The position numbers and the translations under genes are program-made. A stretch of DNA of 64,000 bases, taken from the NCBI GenBank assembly GCA_963995525.1, contig OZ023207.1, positions 3,440,105-3,504,104 on the forward strand, read 5' to 3'. The notes under the pieces are model-generated. The model had not been told where the DNA came from. It did no database searches and worked only from the letters and a program-made list of their open reading frames with translations. Below, piece by piece: positions 44,830 to 55,539 of the stretch (the stretch's first letter is position 1; each line of letters starts with the position of its first letter). This stretch comes from Escarpia spicata (Eukaryota > Annelida > Polychaeta > Sabellida > Siboglinidae).

Positions 44830-45490
44830 TATCTTAAGCGCAGTTGACACAATAGATCTTTTCCGCGAGATCGGTTGCGGGTCCACTCGGCGGCCAGTTC
44901 CAAGGGTTGCATAGATTGAGATGAGTCTCCAGACCGAGGTCGTGTTGAAATCATTTTTATGTTATGAAACCGGATTACATCAAGATATTCAACTGGATCA
45001 GGATTTAGATGAAGTGTCACATATGGTATGTATATGCACTTCACTCCTCTAGTAGAAAAATATCTACTGCAGTCCACAACTCAAATATGTCCATAAAATA
45101 TCCAGATGAGCTTTCAACGGCGTCGGCCTCCCTTTCTCTGTATATTTAAATCAGGTCTATGAAACTGGACGATATATTATCTGTTTTGATAATGCAGTAT
45201 GTTACGGTCGATTATTTTGAGATATTATCTTAATGTAGTCGATTTTGTTCACAACAACATGGGTTGTTTACAATGTGCTACAAGCATGTGGTGCCAGCAG
45301 CGGCATGGCAGAGGGAGCGCCCGTTGCCTGTGTGGCCCAATACATTGTATGTAATAATTCCACATCAGATGTTTTCGGCCTCATTGGTAGACTGATATAC
45401 ATGTACATATTTAAATACGATACTTATTTTTCTAGATGTAATTAATAAAAAAAATGTCCAGACATGGACAGAAAAGGACATGCATTGTAT
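44830..45490. other. Unassigned spacer
   Basis: No recognised coding sequence. A 66-codon frame at 45,245-45,445 (opening with TTG) has no family features. Confidence 0.35.
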
Positions 45491-45847
45491 TATTGACCTC
45501 TCTCATTGCAAGCATTTAATAAAATGTTCAGCGACAGTACTTCCACAGTTCAGTAAATGTAATACTTTCTATTTCGTGTGCTACTGGAACTTGCCAAAGT
45601 CTCAACTGTATGCGCAGAAATGTGTGCAGTGTGTTCAAGAAGTGGCGGAGAAGAAACAATTTAGCCACGAAGCACCAATAAATATATGACGTTGTACAAA
45701 CAGAGCAGAGGAATAATTTCTATATTACGTAAATAAACCTATTTCTGTTGCGGTCGCCCATCTGTGCATTTGTTATTGCTTCTCGAAATGTGATTTAGTC
45801 CACAGGTCAAATCACAGGGTCAATATGAACTTTCGTGGAAAATTACA
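45491..45847. repeat. 357-bp direct repeat, left copy
   Basis: Matches 47,098-47,454 over its full length with about 22 substitutions and no apparent length change. It ends tcgtggaaaattaca, immediately before the RT fragment. Confidence 0.85.
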
Positions 45848-47097
45848 TCGTCTATCGAACATATTTTCGAAGATAATAGACACTGTTCTTTTAACAGAAT
45901 GGAAATGTACTTGGAAACCACTCCTAATCAAGTTGGCTTGATGCTTAAACATGGAACGGAGTTATGCGCGTTTGCATTTAAGGAATTATTAAGGTTCTAC
46001 ACTAAACATTTTTCAGCTATGCACGTCGCGTTTTTAAATGCATCAAAGACGTTTGATCGTGTCAACCGATATAAACTTTTAACGAAACTAGAACAACGAA
46101 ATGTACCGAACTGTATCTTAAGAGTACTCAGCAATGAATTCAATAATCATTGTGTATGCATACGATGGCGAAAAACCTACTCGGACTTCTTATCGGTAGG
46201 CAATGGTGTTAAGCAAGGTGGGAAGTTATCCCCTTTGCTTTTTAACATTTATATAGATAATCTGAGTATACAACTGCACAAAAAACAAATCGGTTGTAGT
46301 CTTGGTAACATGGTTGTTAATCACCTTATGTACTCCGATGATCTACTTCTGTTTGCACCTCCTGCTAAAGGACTACAAACACTACTAGACATGTGTTACT
46401 CATATGGATGTGGGCATGACGTGAAATACAATGCGATAAATCCCTGGTCATGTACTTTGAATCTAAAATGCCAAATATGTTTAAAGAAAAGACATTAGAA
46501 GGAAAGAAGTTAAACTTTGCCACCTCTTGTAAATATCTTGGACATGTCATTTCTAATAACTTGCCTGATGAGACATGCAAGCCAAAGTGAGACTTTTGTA
46601 TGCCAAGAGTAATATGTTACGTCAAAAGTTCCACTTTTGTTCAACTGCTGTAAAAATAAGCTAGTTACAGCGTATTTGGGTAATATCTATAATGTGTGCG
46701 TTATGGGTGAACTTTAGAAAAGTTAATTTTCAGCAATTCGTTGTTGCATATAACAACTCTTTCAGGATATTGAACAATTTGCCCATGAGATGTAGCGCTA
46801 GCCACATGTTTGCTACACCTAATGTCAGCTCGGGTAAATGTGTAATCAGAAAGGCTATTTTTAGTTTAATGAATAGGATTGACATGTCTTTGAATCCAAT
46901 TATTTATAGCATTAAAACTAGCGAGGTGTATTTTACTTCGAAACTGCGGCACCAGTGGCTCCGGGATTTATATAATTTGTAAACATATCGTTCTTATCGA
47001 TGTATTTGTATATTTATTTACATACTTTTATTGATGTATTTGTATATACGGACATGGTGATTGTCTGAAATAAATACGCAATTACTATTATTATTAT
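45848..47097 (+). pseudogene. Non-LTR RT fragment (LINE D) between direct repeats
   Basis: The 5'-truncated RT begins just before motif A: FLNASKTFDRVNRYKLL (catalytic Asp replaced by Asn in LNAS), VGNGVKQGGKLSPLLFNIY, then HLMYSDDLLLFAP, where YADD is YSDD, and later pieces KYLGHVISNN and VNFQQFVVAYNNSFRILNNL with frameshifts near 46,440, 46,590 and 46,690. A 3' tail of ATT repeats ends exactly at 47,097. The stretch 45,899-46,498 is one open frame. The type differs from LINEs A, B and C. Confidence 0.82.
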
Positions 47098-47454
47098 TAT
47101 TGACCTCTCTCACCTCAAGCATTTAATAAAATGTTCAGCGACAATATTTTCTCAGTTCAGTAAATGTAATACTTTCTATTTCGTGTGCTACTGGAACATG
47201 CCAAAGTCTAAACTGTATGCGCAGAAAAGTGTGCAATGTATTTAAGAAATTGGAATGAAGAAACAATTTAGCCTCGAAGCACCAATAAATATATGACGTT
47301 GTACAAACAGAGCAGAGGAATCATTTCTATATTACGTAAATAAACCTATTTCTGTTGCGGTCGCCCATCTGTGCATTTGTTATTGCTTCACGAAATGTGA
47401 TTTAGTCCACAGGTCAAATCACACGGTCAATATGAACTTTCGTGGAAAATTACA
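47098..47454. repeat. 357-bp direct repeat, right copy
   Basis: Begins directly after the LINE D ATT tail (tattgacctc) and ends cgtggaaaattaca. Same length as the left copy. Confidence 0.85.
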
Positions 47455-49080
47455 ACAATTTCAATCCTGTACATTTCATTCAACATAAAGCATAGCTCAG
47501 GAAAAGTAGCAAACACATTTAATTCACTACAAATTAGATTGGTAATTCAAGAGTACAGTTTACTCCATATTTTGATATATTTTCATCGTCTGACAGAACA
47601 TGCAACGTATTAATTTTCTTATGGTCTGTCACATATCCTGGTCTTATGCTGTCTGAAACACAACAACGTTTTTTTATTTCCTTGTATCTACTAGGGCTTT
47701 CTGACATCCATCTTGCAGTCATATATTCTGAATGTACGTACACAGATAGAAAGAACTAGTATAGTTACCATTGACATTGTTAATAAAAAGTAATACTGAG
47801 TTTAATAAATACTAAACAGGATTCCAGATCTACATGTATGTGTACGTATAATCAGCAAGTAGGAAACCGATCGGTCGAATACGACAGCCCGGTGTGAAAA
47901 AGGATTCTCCCTCACTCACCAGTTGTAAACATATTTTATTATGTAAACGGTTCACAAACAAGGAAACATTGTGGTATCATTTTGTAGATAATCATGTATG
48001 TGGAGTAACAAATATTTTTTCTGAATAGTCTGATAACTAATTTTCTTAAAATAGTCACACTCATGTAAATAGTCATATTTAAACCAGCGTTAATCACTCA
48101 AGAGTGGACAAGAGGTTCAACGACTTTGAACCCAGATCTATCCTGCCGTGTGCTTTCACCCGACTTGTAAACACTGTTTGTATCTCTTATTTCTGGTCAA
48201 ACAGAAATAGAAAATGTTTAGATACTCACATATTCGTGAACTGTAACAATTTATCTTTCTAATGAATCAAAAGACATGGCGATTATTCCAAATATTTACG
48301 GCATTTTGCTCATATTTCCGAAGGTCGATCGTTAGCATGTAAAATCGGCCGGCGGAAAAGGATTTCATATTGGCACTGTTTAATACATTGTTTCGTTGTT
48401 TGTTCTGTGCTAATTTGCAATCCAAGCTGGCGAATTTTAGGGGGAAAACTGTAAACACGGCAGACGACTGGTGTTTTGGGGCACGACAGAGTTTATTGAA
48501 TTTTAAGATCCCAGGGGGATACTCGACGTTATGTAGCGTATAAGTATATAATATTACAACTGGATAGTATTCGTATCTATTAACTGTAGCAAAGGAACAA
48601 CAATACGTAAGCAATCCCAATACATTCACGTCACCTTCTGCACTATGTAATTACACACATATTATTATTATAGGACAGTGTTCGCACATGTATGTTAAAC
48701 CTTTTACAGACATAGTAATACACAAGCAACGGAATTGCAGTCCTCCCATTGTAGGACCTGATACAGGCAGTATACACACATGTCTAGTAATACACACAAT
48801 TGATTGATATATTACACACACGTGAATTTGAGATGACAATCAACTGCACGGACGCAGCGCGCTAAATGTGACCAAACCGCAACTCAGGCCATACGTATGA
48901 AGGAACCGATTACTGGGCCCAGAGACTCTACAAGTTGGTGTGTGGGTGTGTCTTTGCGCCAGTAACGTAAATGACAGGTCTAGCTTGACTAGCAGGGTGT
49001 GGTCTCTACCCCCTAGTGACCTCTGGTGAATTAACATTGACTTAAGTACTAGAATATCCACAGGGTTACAAATCCGCTGG
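47455..49080. other. Unassigned spacer, rejoining duplicon sequence at its right end
   Basis: No gene is recognised. From about 48,415 the sequence resembles 7,180-7,260 (gctaatttgcaatccaagct), marking the start of duplicon material, though an insertion of about 600 bp separates that from the match at 49,080. Confidence 0.35.
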
Positions 49081-49519
49081 GTGTTATCTTAAGTTGTAAA
49101 TTGTTGAGTTTAATGTGTACGGTTTGTTGGCAATTTAACCTGTTTGGACTTGGCGATACAATGGGCTAGCCTCGAGAGGTCGACAAGAAAGTGACCGATG
49201 TGGAGGAACGTTGCCGCTGTCCAAAAGGCCAATAGCCAGCAAGTAGGTAAGTACGTAAGTACGTAAGTAGACTTGGCGAGATTTTGGTAACAGATGTAGA
49301 ATTTTACATCCTTCATCGAAACCGTAATTTCGAATTTTCAATAAACGTTCCCAGCCGTTGTTTTGAAGTGCGTTATACTTACACGCATACCTACTATTTG
49401 ATCAGTGACATACGTGCACATTAGATGTATACTTCAAACATAAAATATGTTATTTCTTCAATTTGTAAATGTAAATTTCTTTGTTATCTGGTGTTGAAAA
49501 AGAGACAAACTTCTGCTGT

Positions 49520-49602
49520 ATGTGTGTGAGGTGGGGTGGGGTGGGTACGTATGTGCGTGTGAGCGTGCGTGCGTGCGTGCATGCGTGTGTGTGTGTGAGT
49601 TC
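49520..49602. repeat. GT-rich microsatellite
   Basis: Imperfect (tgcg)n and (tg)n tract 3' of GPCR-3, matching those next to GPCR-1 and GPCR-4 in position. Confidence 0.85.
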
Positions 49603-49917
49603 CACGAAAGTCTTAATATAAAGTACTTGTCGCCTAGTGTCAGGCACAGGTCTTGCAAAAGTTACTCTTATTTAGCCAATTTAATTATGTTGAGTGTACC
49701 CAATACATTAGTCGTGCAAGCATGTGTTCACGCATGCGCATGTATTTATGAACATATGCACGCAGGCAAACATGCACGAATTTACGTATGCACGTATACA
49801 CCTATACTCATATGCACATAATATATAGGGCCTATGCACTTATGCACATATGCTGTGGAAGTGCGTAAGACGTTTAACAGTAAACAACACTACTGAAAAT
49901 AATTGAACAATGTCAGT

Positions 49918-49930
49918 TTTATTTAAAAGA
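49918..49930 (-). promoter_or_regulatory. Putative GPCR-3 polyadenylation signal
   Basis: cagttttatttaa reads AATAAAA on the minus strand about 45 bp beyond the stop codon. GPCR-4 has the same (59,411-59,421) and so does GPCR-2 (40,226-40,233), while GPCR-1 has ttttgttt, losing the canonical hexamer. Confidence 0.4.
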
Positions 49931-49969
49931 AAAAGACAAACTTAGCAAATAATAGTGAATATATTATGT

Positions 49970-50908
49970 TCACTGAGTAATATTTTTGAACCACGTCGAA
50001 ATCATTATAGCCGTTTTACTTCGAACACACGGGAAAAAGAGTAAATAAATAATACTATTGACCAAAGAATTACACATCAATATCCAAACTGCTGCAAATT
50101 TATACGAATCAGGCGCATACTTGTCCACACCTATGACTGATATGAATACGAGTATTACAACAGGAATAGTTAGAATCAGATACGTGAAACATATAAACAA
50201 AATACTTCTACCAGAGCGAATAGATTTCAAAGTCACCGATGGAATACTTTCAACATAGGCAGCTCCACAACCGATTGAGTTCACTTGCGCGGTTATTTGA
50301 AGGTGAGTTCGCACAATCACGGAGAATATCCTTGCATTGGCATAAACGATGACAATGACCTGTACTATTATTACCAGTATCAAACCTATAAGAAATGTAG
50401 CTTCAGTTGAGGAACTTATTTCTACATCGTACATGCATGTGGCAATGTTCCACGTTGTCTTTCCTTGGAGAAATACCGCAGATAAAACCGCCCCATTCAA
50501 CCAAATGCTACAAATGATGATGTAACATCGATTTCTAGTAAATATTTGTTCATATCGCAGTGGATTCGTTATGGCGACCATCTTGCACACGGTCACCCAG
50601 CAGAGACTGTGCATGGAGTTGAATACGAACCAAGAACTGCAGAATAGATTAATCTTAGGCAGGTAGCGAGTCATGTTACGTACATTCGGCGTCACGTTGG
50701 AACACACGGCAGCGCTGATGGGCATCGCCGTACAGCCGTTGGCGAGATCAGTCAGCGTGATAGACAACATGAAGAGCGTCGTACGATCTTCGCGCAGTTG
50801 CGGATGTTTGACAATTACCGCGATCACGAGCACGTTCAATGTTATGTTCATCACAATTACAGCACTTATTACCACAGGTTTGATGTCCTCCAAATAACTT
50901 ACATCCAT
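49970..50908 (-). CDS. GPCR-3, divergent rhodopsin-like receptor
   Basis: An intronless 312-residue seven-transmembrane receptor and full-length paralogue of GPCR-1. It keeps the TM2 Asp (LTDLANG), CKM in place of DRY, Trp in TM4, TM6 LTIP, NSIIY in place of NPxxY, and the Asn-Met-Thr sequon. Particular to this copy: the TM5 proline is Gln (IIVQVIVIVYANARI), the motif after TM3 reads ITNPLRYEQ, and the fourth-helix region differs more than average. It is the most diverged of the four and its upstream CCAAT block is altered. The start at 50,908 matches the MDVSYLED N-terminus shared by the family. Ligand unknown. Confidence 0.88.
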   Translation of the reverse strand: MDVSYLEDIKPVVISAVIVMNITLNVLVIAVIVKHPQLREDRTTLFMLSITLTDLANGCTAMPISAAVCSNVTPNVRNMTRYLPKINLFCSSWFVFNSMHSLCWVTVCKMVAITNPLRYEQIFTRNRCYIIICSIWLNGAVLSAVFLQGKTTWNIATCMYDVEISSSTEATFLIGLILVIIVQVIVIVYANARIFSVIVRTHLQITAQVNSIGCGAAYVESIPSVTLKSIRSGRSILFICFTYLILTIPVVILVFISVIGVDKYAPDSYKFAAVWILMCNSLVNSIIYLLFFPCVRSKTAIMISTWFKNITQ

Positions 50909-51059
50909 ACTTAATTATTTATATTCTCAATGTATGTTAGAAGCATTCTTGTGTCAACGCTAGTCATGATCAATGTCACAACGCCGACTATCTCCAACAA
51001 AGTGCGTTCATTGCAACGCATCTTTTTTCAATAGTGAACAACGCTTGCTGGATGGTTTA

Positions 51060-51478
51060 CGGTCCTCAGTGCCCGGATGATTCCACGCGCTGTAAATGGT
51101 GCTAAGGTATTGTACAGCATATCTGGCACAGGTGTGAGCTGGTATTCTTCACACCTAATTGATCAATATCAAACCTTTAAGATTGGGGACTGCTTTTCGG
51201 CTGCTCTACCAAATTTATGTGGTGTTCCCCAGGGTTCTGTTCTTGGGCCTTTGCTTTTCACTGTCTACACAACACCACTAAGTTATGTTATTAATAGTTA
51301 TAATCTAAAACATCGTCACTATGCAGACGATACCCAGATTTATATTTCTTTATCTACAACTAATATCAATTTCTCCATAAATCAGCTCAGTCTGCATCAC
51401 ATTTTCGTTTGGATGACACAGAGTAGATTAAACTTAAGTCCTTATAAAACAGAGTTTCTTATAATTGGTACAGCGTAG
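51060..51478 (+). pseudogene. CR1-type reverse transcriptase remnant, duplicon copy 3 (best preserved)
   Basis: An open frame over 130 codons with LCGVPQGSVLGPLLFTVY, HRHYADDTQIYISLS (intact catalytic YADD) and VWMTQSRLNLSPYKTEFLIIG. It is the same lineage as LINE A. It is cut off at 51,478 and fused to LINE-E sequence. Confidence 0.8.
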
Positions 51479-51830
51479 CAAAACGTTGTATCTGTTACAC
51501 ACAACTGTAAACGTGACTTATTAAATGTATCTTCTAAATGATAATTTAACTTATTCTTGTTTTGAGTCAATTCACAATAATAATTTGTATCACGATCAGT
51601 TTTAAATAGGATGTTTGTGTCTGACCCACGGTTAATTTCAAACGGTACGACAACTTTCTTTTCTATTTCTTGGAATGAGAAAGAAATCGTATTATACATC
51701 CAAATTTCCGAGATAACATTTAAAAATTTCATGTCATTGTCGATATTATTGTATGGAAAAATGATGGACATACATTTAATCCAATACCTGTGCTCACAGT
51801 AATATCGACAGTTATTTCGTTGTCAGAGAA
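51479..51830 (-). pseudogene. LINE-E relic, copy 4 (leader region only)
   Basis: The minus-strand frame 51,771-51,479 reads NDMKFLNVISEIWMYNTISF and NYYCELTQNKNKLNYHLEDT, the region before the endonuclease in the other copies. It stops at the fusion with the RT relic. Confidence 0.6.
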
Positions 51831-52210
51831 AAATACATTACCAAAGGCAAAGCTCTCACTATATATCTAAATAGTTAATTGAAACGTTTTGACAACCTGA
51901 GAATGCAATGTTTGATACGGCGCGATTGCAAATGTAGATCTTCACCAAGGCTGTGCTCTAGGGCCATATTATTGGGAGTTAAATGCGTGTTCACGAAAGG
52001 TCATTCAGTACGAAGGCCACTGAATTTGGTGAAGAATGATTCCGTTGCATTGATACTAATAGCCTATAATCAAAATGGATGTGTATAGTTCCAAAAGATT
52101 GAATGCGTTGCTATTGACTTTGGATTGACGTGGAACGTAGTCGCAATAGGCCCACAGGCGAAGCATAGCCGATGCTATGGGGCGATATTATGTATGTTGA
52201 AGTTTCAAGA

Positions 52211-52845
52211 TGACTTTCTCAAGGCTGGGATAGTCTGGCACTTTTCGCCCGGCCTGATCAAACCAGACCAGACCAGATCAAACCACGTCAGACCACATCA
52301 GACTAGCACCGACTACAATCGACGTAGTGAACAGTTTTGACGTTTACGTGATTATGACTTCACGCTGGCTTCAGTTTCAATTGGTGCCATTCGGTGTAGT
52401 GGACAAAATCAAAAATAGATAAGCGAGAGAAAAATGAACAACTCGAAACACGTCCAAAACATGAAAATCTACGGTCTCTAGTACGCTCACGGCTCGTCCT
52501 TTCCCGACGATCTTGGAGTCATTTGAAAGGAAGTACTTTCTGTTATTCTAGCGTCATCAATTCCCGGTAATCGTTTATAGAGCCCCTATAAACGAACCTA
52601 CCATCTTGCCGTTTCCGGTGTTCAGTACGATTCCAAACGATGTTGACGGCGGGTACTCAATACACTAATCTTCCGATTGCGGCGCTGTTTTCCTCATTTG
52701 CAGAGATTCAGACATGCGCACTTCACCATTTCTTGATTTTGTGTTATAAACTCCACCCACTTTTAAACACCGGCGAAACTCAACTTCCTTTTATGACAGC
52801 GAAACCGATCTATTTTTGAGACAATGCAGTCTAACCTGGTCTGTT
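52211..52845. other. Spacer with short CAGAC/GACCA-type repeat
   Basis: About 52,258-52,320 holds imperfect repeats of gaccagaccagatcaaacca type. No gene recognised. Confidence 0.45.
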
Positions 52846-52849
52846 TATA

Positions 52850-53012
52850 CACATACATAACATTAGCACAATTTTCAGTGCCTGGAATCATCCGGGCACT
52901 GGGGAAGGTAAACCAATCAGAAGGAAAGGTCGCAATGTAGACACTTTGTTGGAGACAGTCGGTGGTGTGATATTGGACATGACTAGTGTTTGTAATGTCG
53001 TTGTGATAGCAG
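52850..53012 (+). pseudogene. Inverted relic of the GPCR upstream region
   Basis: The complement of this stretch matches the sequence just 5' of GPCR-1, -2 and -4: cagtgcccggatgat, the CCAAT block (aaccaatcag, 52,911-52,920), tttgttggagacagtcgg and catgactagtgttt. It is in the opposite orientation to all other copies. No receptor coding sequence follows on its right side, where the ATG should be. Confidence 0.6.
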
Positions 53013-53199
53013 TCAGTACCCATGACGTAGGTGGTGAGACCTTGCAGAGAGCAGGACGTGCCAATATGGCGTCATGTGAATGTTCTATCAAGAATAAAAA
53101 TTAAAAAAAATCAATAACTCGTAACTTCCGAAGTCATCATAGTGGCGAAGAGAATACTTGGAATACGTATACAACAGTCTTAGTATCGGTGACGCGAAC

Positions 53200-54254
53200 A
53201 ATGTTATTAGTAACTGATGTTTTGGAGAACATTACTGCCGGAGGCGTACACAAGTTTTCTCAGGAGGGAGGGCGAGAGGGAGGGACTAAGAGTTGAACAG
53301 CTCAGCATCAGTGAGTGCAGTAAATGATGAAGGTCGATCACGACACCGTGTCACGCTATCACGCGAACAATGCTGTGAATAACTGATGGTTTGAAGATTA
53401 CTCTTGGAGGCGTAGAAAACGTTCGAGTGAGGAAGCAGGGAAGGACATAATGAATAATGAAGATCGATCACGACACCGTGTCACGCTATCACATAGCCGT
53501 GATAGATCGAAGAGTAGACATGGGTGTAAGAAATCGGAATCAAAGAAGACATGTTTTCGCTGTATATATGAATACCCACACAAAGCGAATTTCCAGCCAA
53601 AGATGTAATGTAGAAATGTAGAAAATGTGGTAGATTTGGCACTTCTAAAAGAAATGTCATTCACAATCGAAAATGGTGAGCCGACTATCCGACGAGGATT
53701 ACATGACAGTACCCTGTGTTTCTGGTGAGACCCAAAAGGATTACACCAGATGTACAACCATAATTATGTCAGAAGTAGATGTCTGCTGCCTAATATACTT
53801 CGGTGCTGCACTGAACCTGATTGGAGAGGACTCTTTTCGAGAGTTGAAAACCCAGAAGCTTAGTCAACCGACGAAAAAGCTATGTCGTACGGTACACAAG
53901 GTGAAAAACGAAAGTAATCACTGCTAGGTTGTTTCCAGGAGAGAGCAAAGACACCACAGACCAAAATAGCAACCGTCTCTGACGTTATGTCATGAAAGGA
54001 TAAGTCAGCAATCTGTTAGGCTGTGAAACTGCTGAGAAGCTTGGCTTAATAACATTCATACAGATTGTGAATGAAGTATCCTTTGACAAAGTAGTAGACC
54101 AACACAAAGACAGATTTGAAGGCCAAGGCAAGATGAAGGTCGTACAAGTCGAGTTGAACTTCAATGAAGATGTGAAGTCGATAGCTCAGAAGAAGAAACA
54201 CATTCCGTTCCATGGCCGAGATGATCAAGATGACCGTGTCAATATTTAATAATG
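53200..54254 (+). pseudogene. Ty3/Gypsy-type retrotransposon, gag-protease part
   Basis: An Arg/Ser-rich gag linker is encoded in a tandemly duplicated stretch (cgacaccgtgtcacgctatc at about 53,340 and 53,471). Next comes a CFRC plus CRKCGRFG zinc-knuckle relic (53,550-53,640), then a retropepsin-like segment CLIYFGAALNLIGEDSF (53,793-53,843), where the catalytic Asp-Ser is Tyr-Phe. The protease-RT linker NEVSFDKVVDQHKDRFEGQG with a following HIPFHGRD (54,070-54,225) completes it. Stops and frameshifts separate all parts. RT resumes at 56,745. Confidence 0.75.
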
Positions 54255-55500
54255 CACGATACCGTAATCACAGTGGTGAGCTTTCATGTATAAATAGAAT
54301 GTATGTTTACCCTGACAGATGTGTGACAGCATCCGTTGCGCAAATGAGAGTGAGTGTTGTCCAATCTTGGTGAATCATGAGTTAGATTTATTTCTGTCCA
54401 TTCGAATCTGAAATATAACGAGGACTGCAAATTCGGAGTAGAATAACATTCCTTACACAGCGAATTTCTACTTCCGGATTAAGGGTCGGTGCGGCAGAAT
54501 TTTACAACGGCAGGATTTTTCGCTACACCGTCATTATCGTGCCGTCATTATTAGCCAGCAAGCAGACGTTTTCCAACATGCAAGTGCTACTTGCGAACAG
54601 CTTGGCAGACTATTAGAATCAACTGGTGTGTGTTGATAAATCGAGAAGACAAAGAGCGGCCGCTAATCACCTGGTAAACGGCGCCTGACAAAACGCCTGC
54701 TGCCGGCTGTCTCTGTACACTCGACAAAGACATAACTGCCGTGCAATGCGCTAGTCAGTGTTTGTGCACGCTTGTTGCGTGGTAATACATGTACTTGAAG
54801 CGAGGCTGATGAGACCTCTAGAGTACCGTAAATATCAGTCTGCTGTCTGTTGGCCGGATGGTCATCTCGCATTTGGGCAATTAAAGGTATGTGGGAGTGG
54901 ACATAGAGTGGACTATATTGATGCTGCAAGGAATTTCAGTTGATGAATTGTGCAGACAGCAGACATCAGAATATACACAGAAGTACTGCGTGTATACTTG
55001 GTTGAACAGTCGTGCCAAGAAATTATAGCCTTGTTGGAATAGTGGCTATTTATGACGTATCAAATCAGAATCCAAATAATCGTTATTGGCATCCATCTAT
55101 CTCAAACGATAATAGAGATGTAGGTGATTGGTGTTCCAAGAATTAACACCATCGTATAGAGAGAATAAACTACTTCCTCTGCCACCATGTTATAGGTTCT
55201 GCACTGCAGGTTAATAAATAATTGTACCAAAAACAAACTACAGATGGACAGAAAGACAGCACTACTCATGTCATGGCTACAAAAGGCAACAAGCCAGCTG
55301 ATCTCTAACCACCTCGATAAGTTCAGATATCGCCAATGCCCACCTGCATTTTATTGTTATTCCCAGTAGCATAATAATAACAACAAGAAGATATGTTTGA
55401 TATGCGATCTCTAACTTCATTAACTAAGCAATGCTCTTATAGAAGTAAAACACATTACAAAGTCAGTTAAAACATTAGGGAAATTAAAACAAATTACAAA
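54255..55500. other. Unassigned sequence within the split Gypsy element
   Basis: Lies between the Gypsy protease part and the LINE B copy. No motif was recognised. It may be the 5' part of that LINE or an independent insertion. Confidence 0.35.
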
Positions 55501-55539
55501 TACGCAACTGGTCTTAACCAACTCTAGGAATTTATGTAA

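Larger units (their letters stand above)
38180..44830. repeat. Segmental duplication unit 2 (contains GPCR-2)
   Basis: Collinear with 5,281-11,230: LINE tail, LINE-E relic (38,880-39,890), GPCR on -, RT relic on +, GPCR relic B. It then continues into a second LINE-E copy (43,741-44,623) and the shared block at 44,560-44,830. A LINE B 3' end (39,895-40,022) lies where unit 1 has the 6,830-7,480 sequence. Confidence 0.8.
48400..52210. repeat. Segmental duplication unit 3 (contains GPCR-3)
   Basis: Contains the 7,180-7,480-like block (49,080-49,340), the GT tract, GPCR-3, a short RT relic, a LINE-E relic and the shared 51,900-52,210 block. GPCR relic B and the RT 3' half, present in the other units, are missing; RT passes directly into LINE-E at about 51,478. 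Confidence 0.78.

Noticed and set aside
45491..47454. LTR retrotransposon with 357-bp LTRs
   Set aside because: The enclosed RT is of non-LTR type, ends in an ATT tail exactly at the right repeat, and no short target duplication flanks the outer ends. A long target duplication fits better, though solo-LTR searches would settle it.
49450..49821. His/Thr- and Cys/Val-rich frames near 49,450-49,821 and 58,889-59,301
   Set aside because: Created by GT/GC microsatellites.
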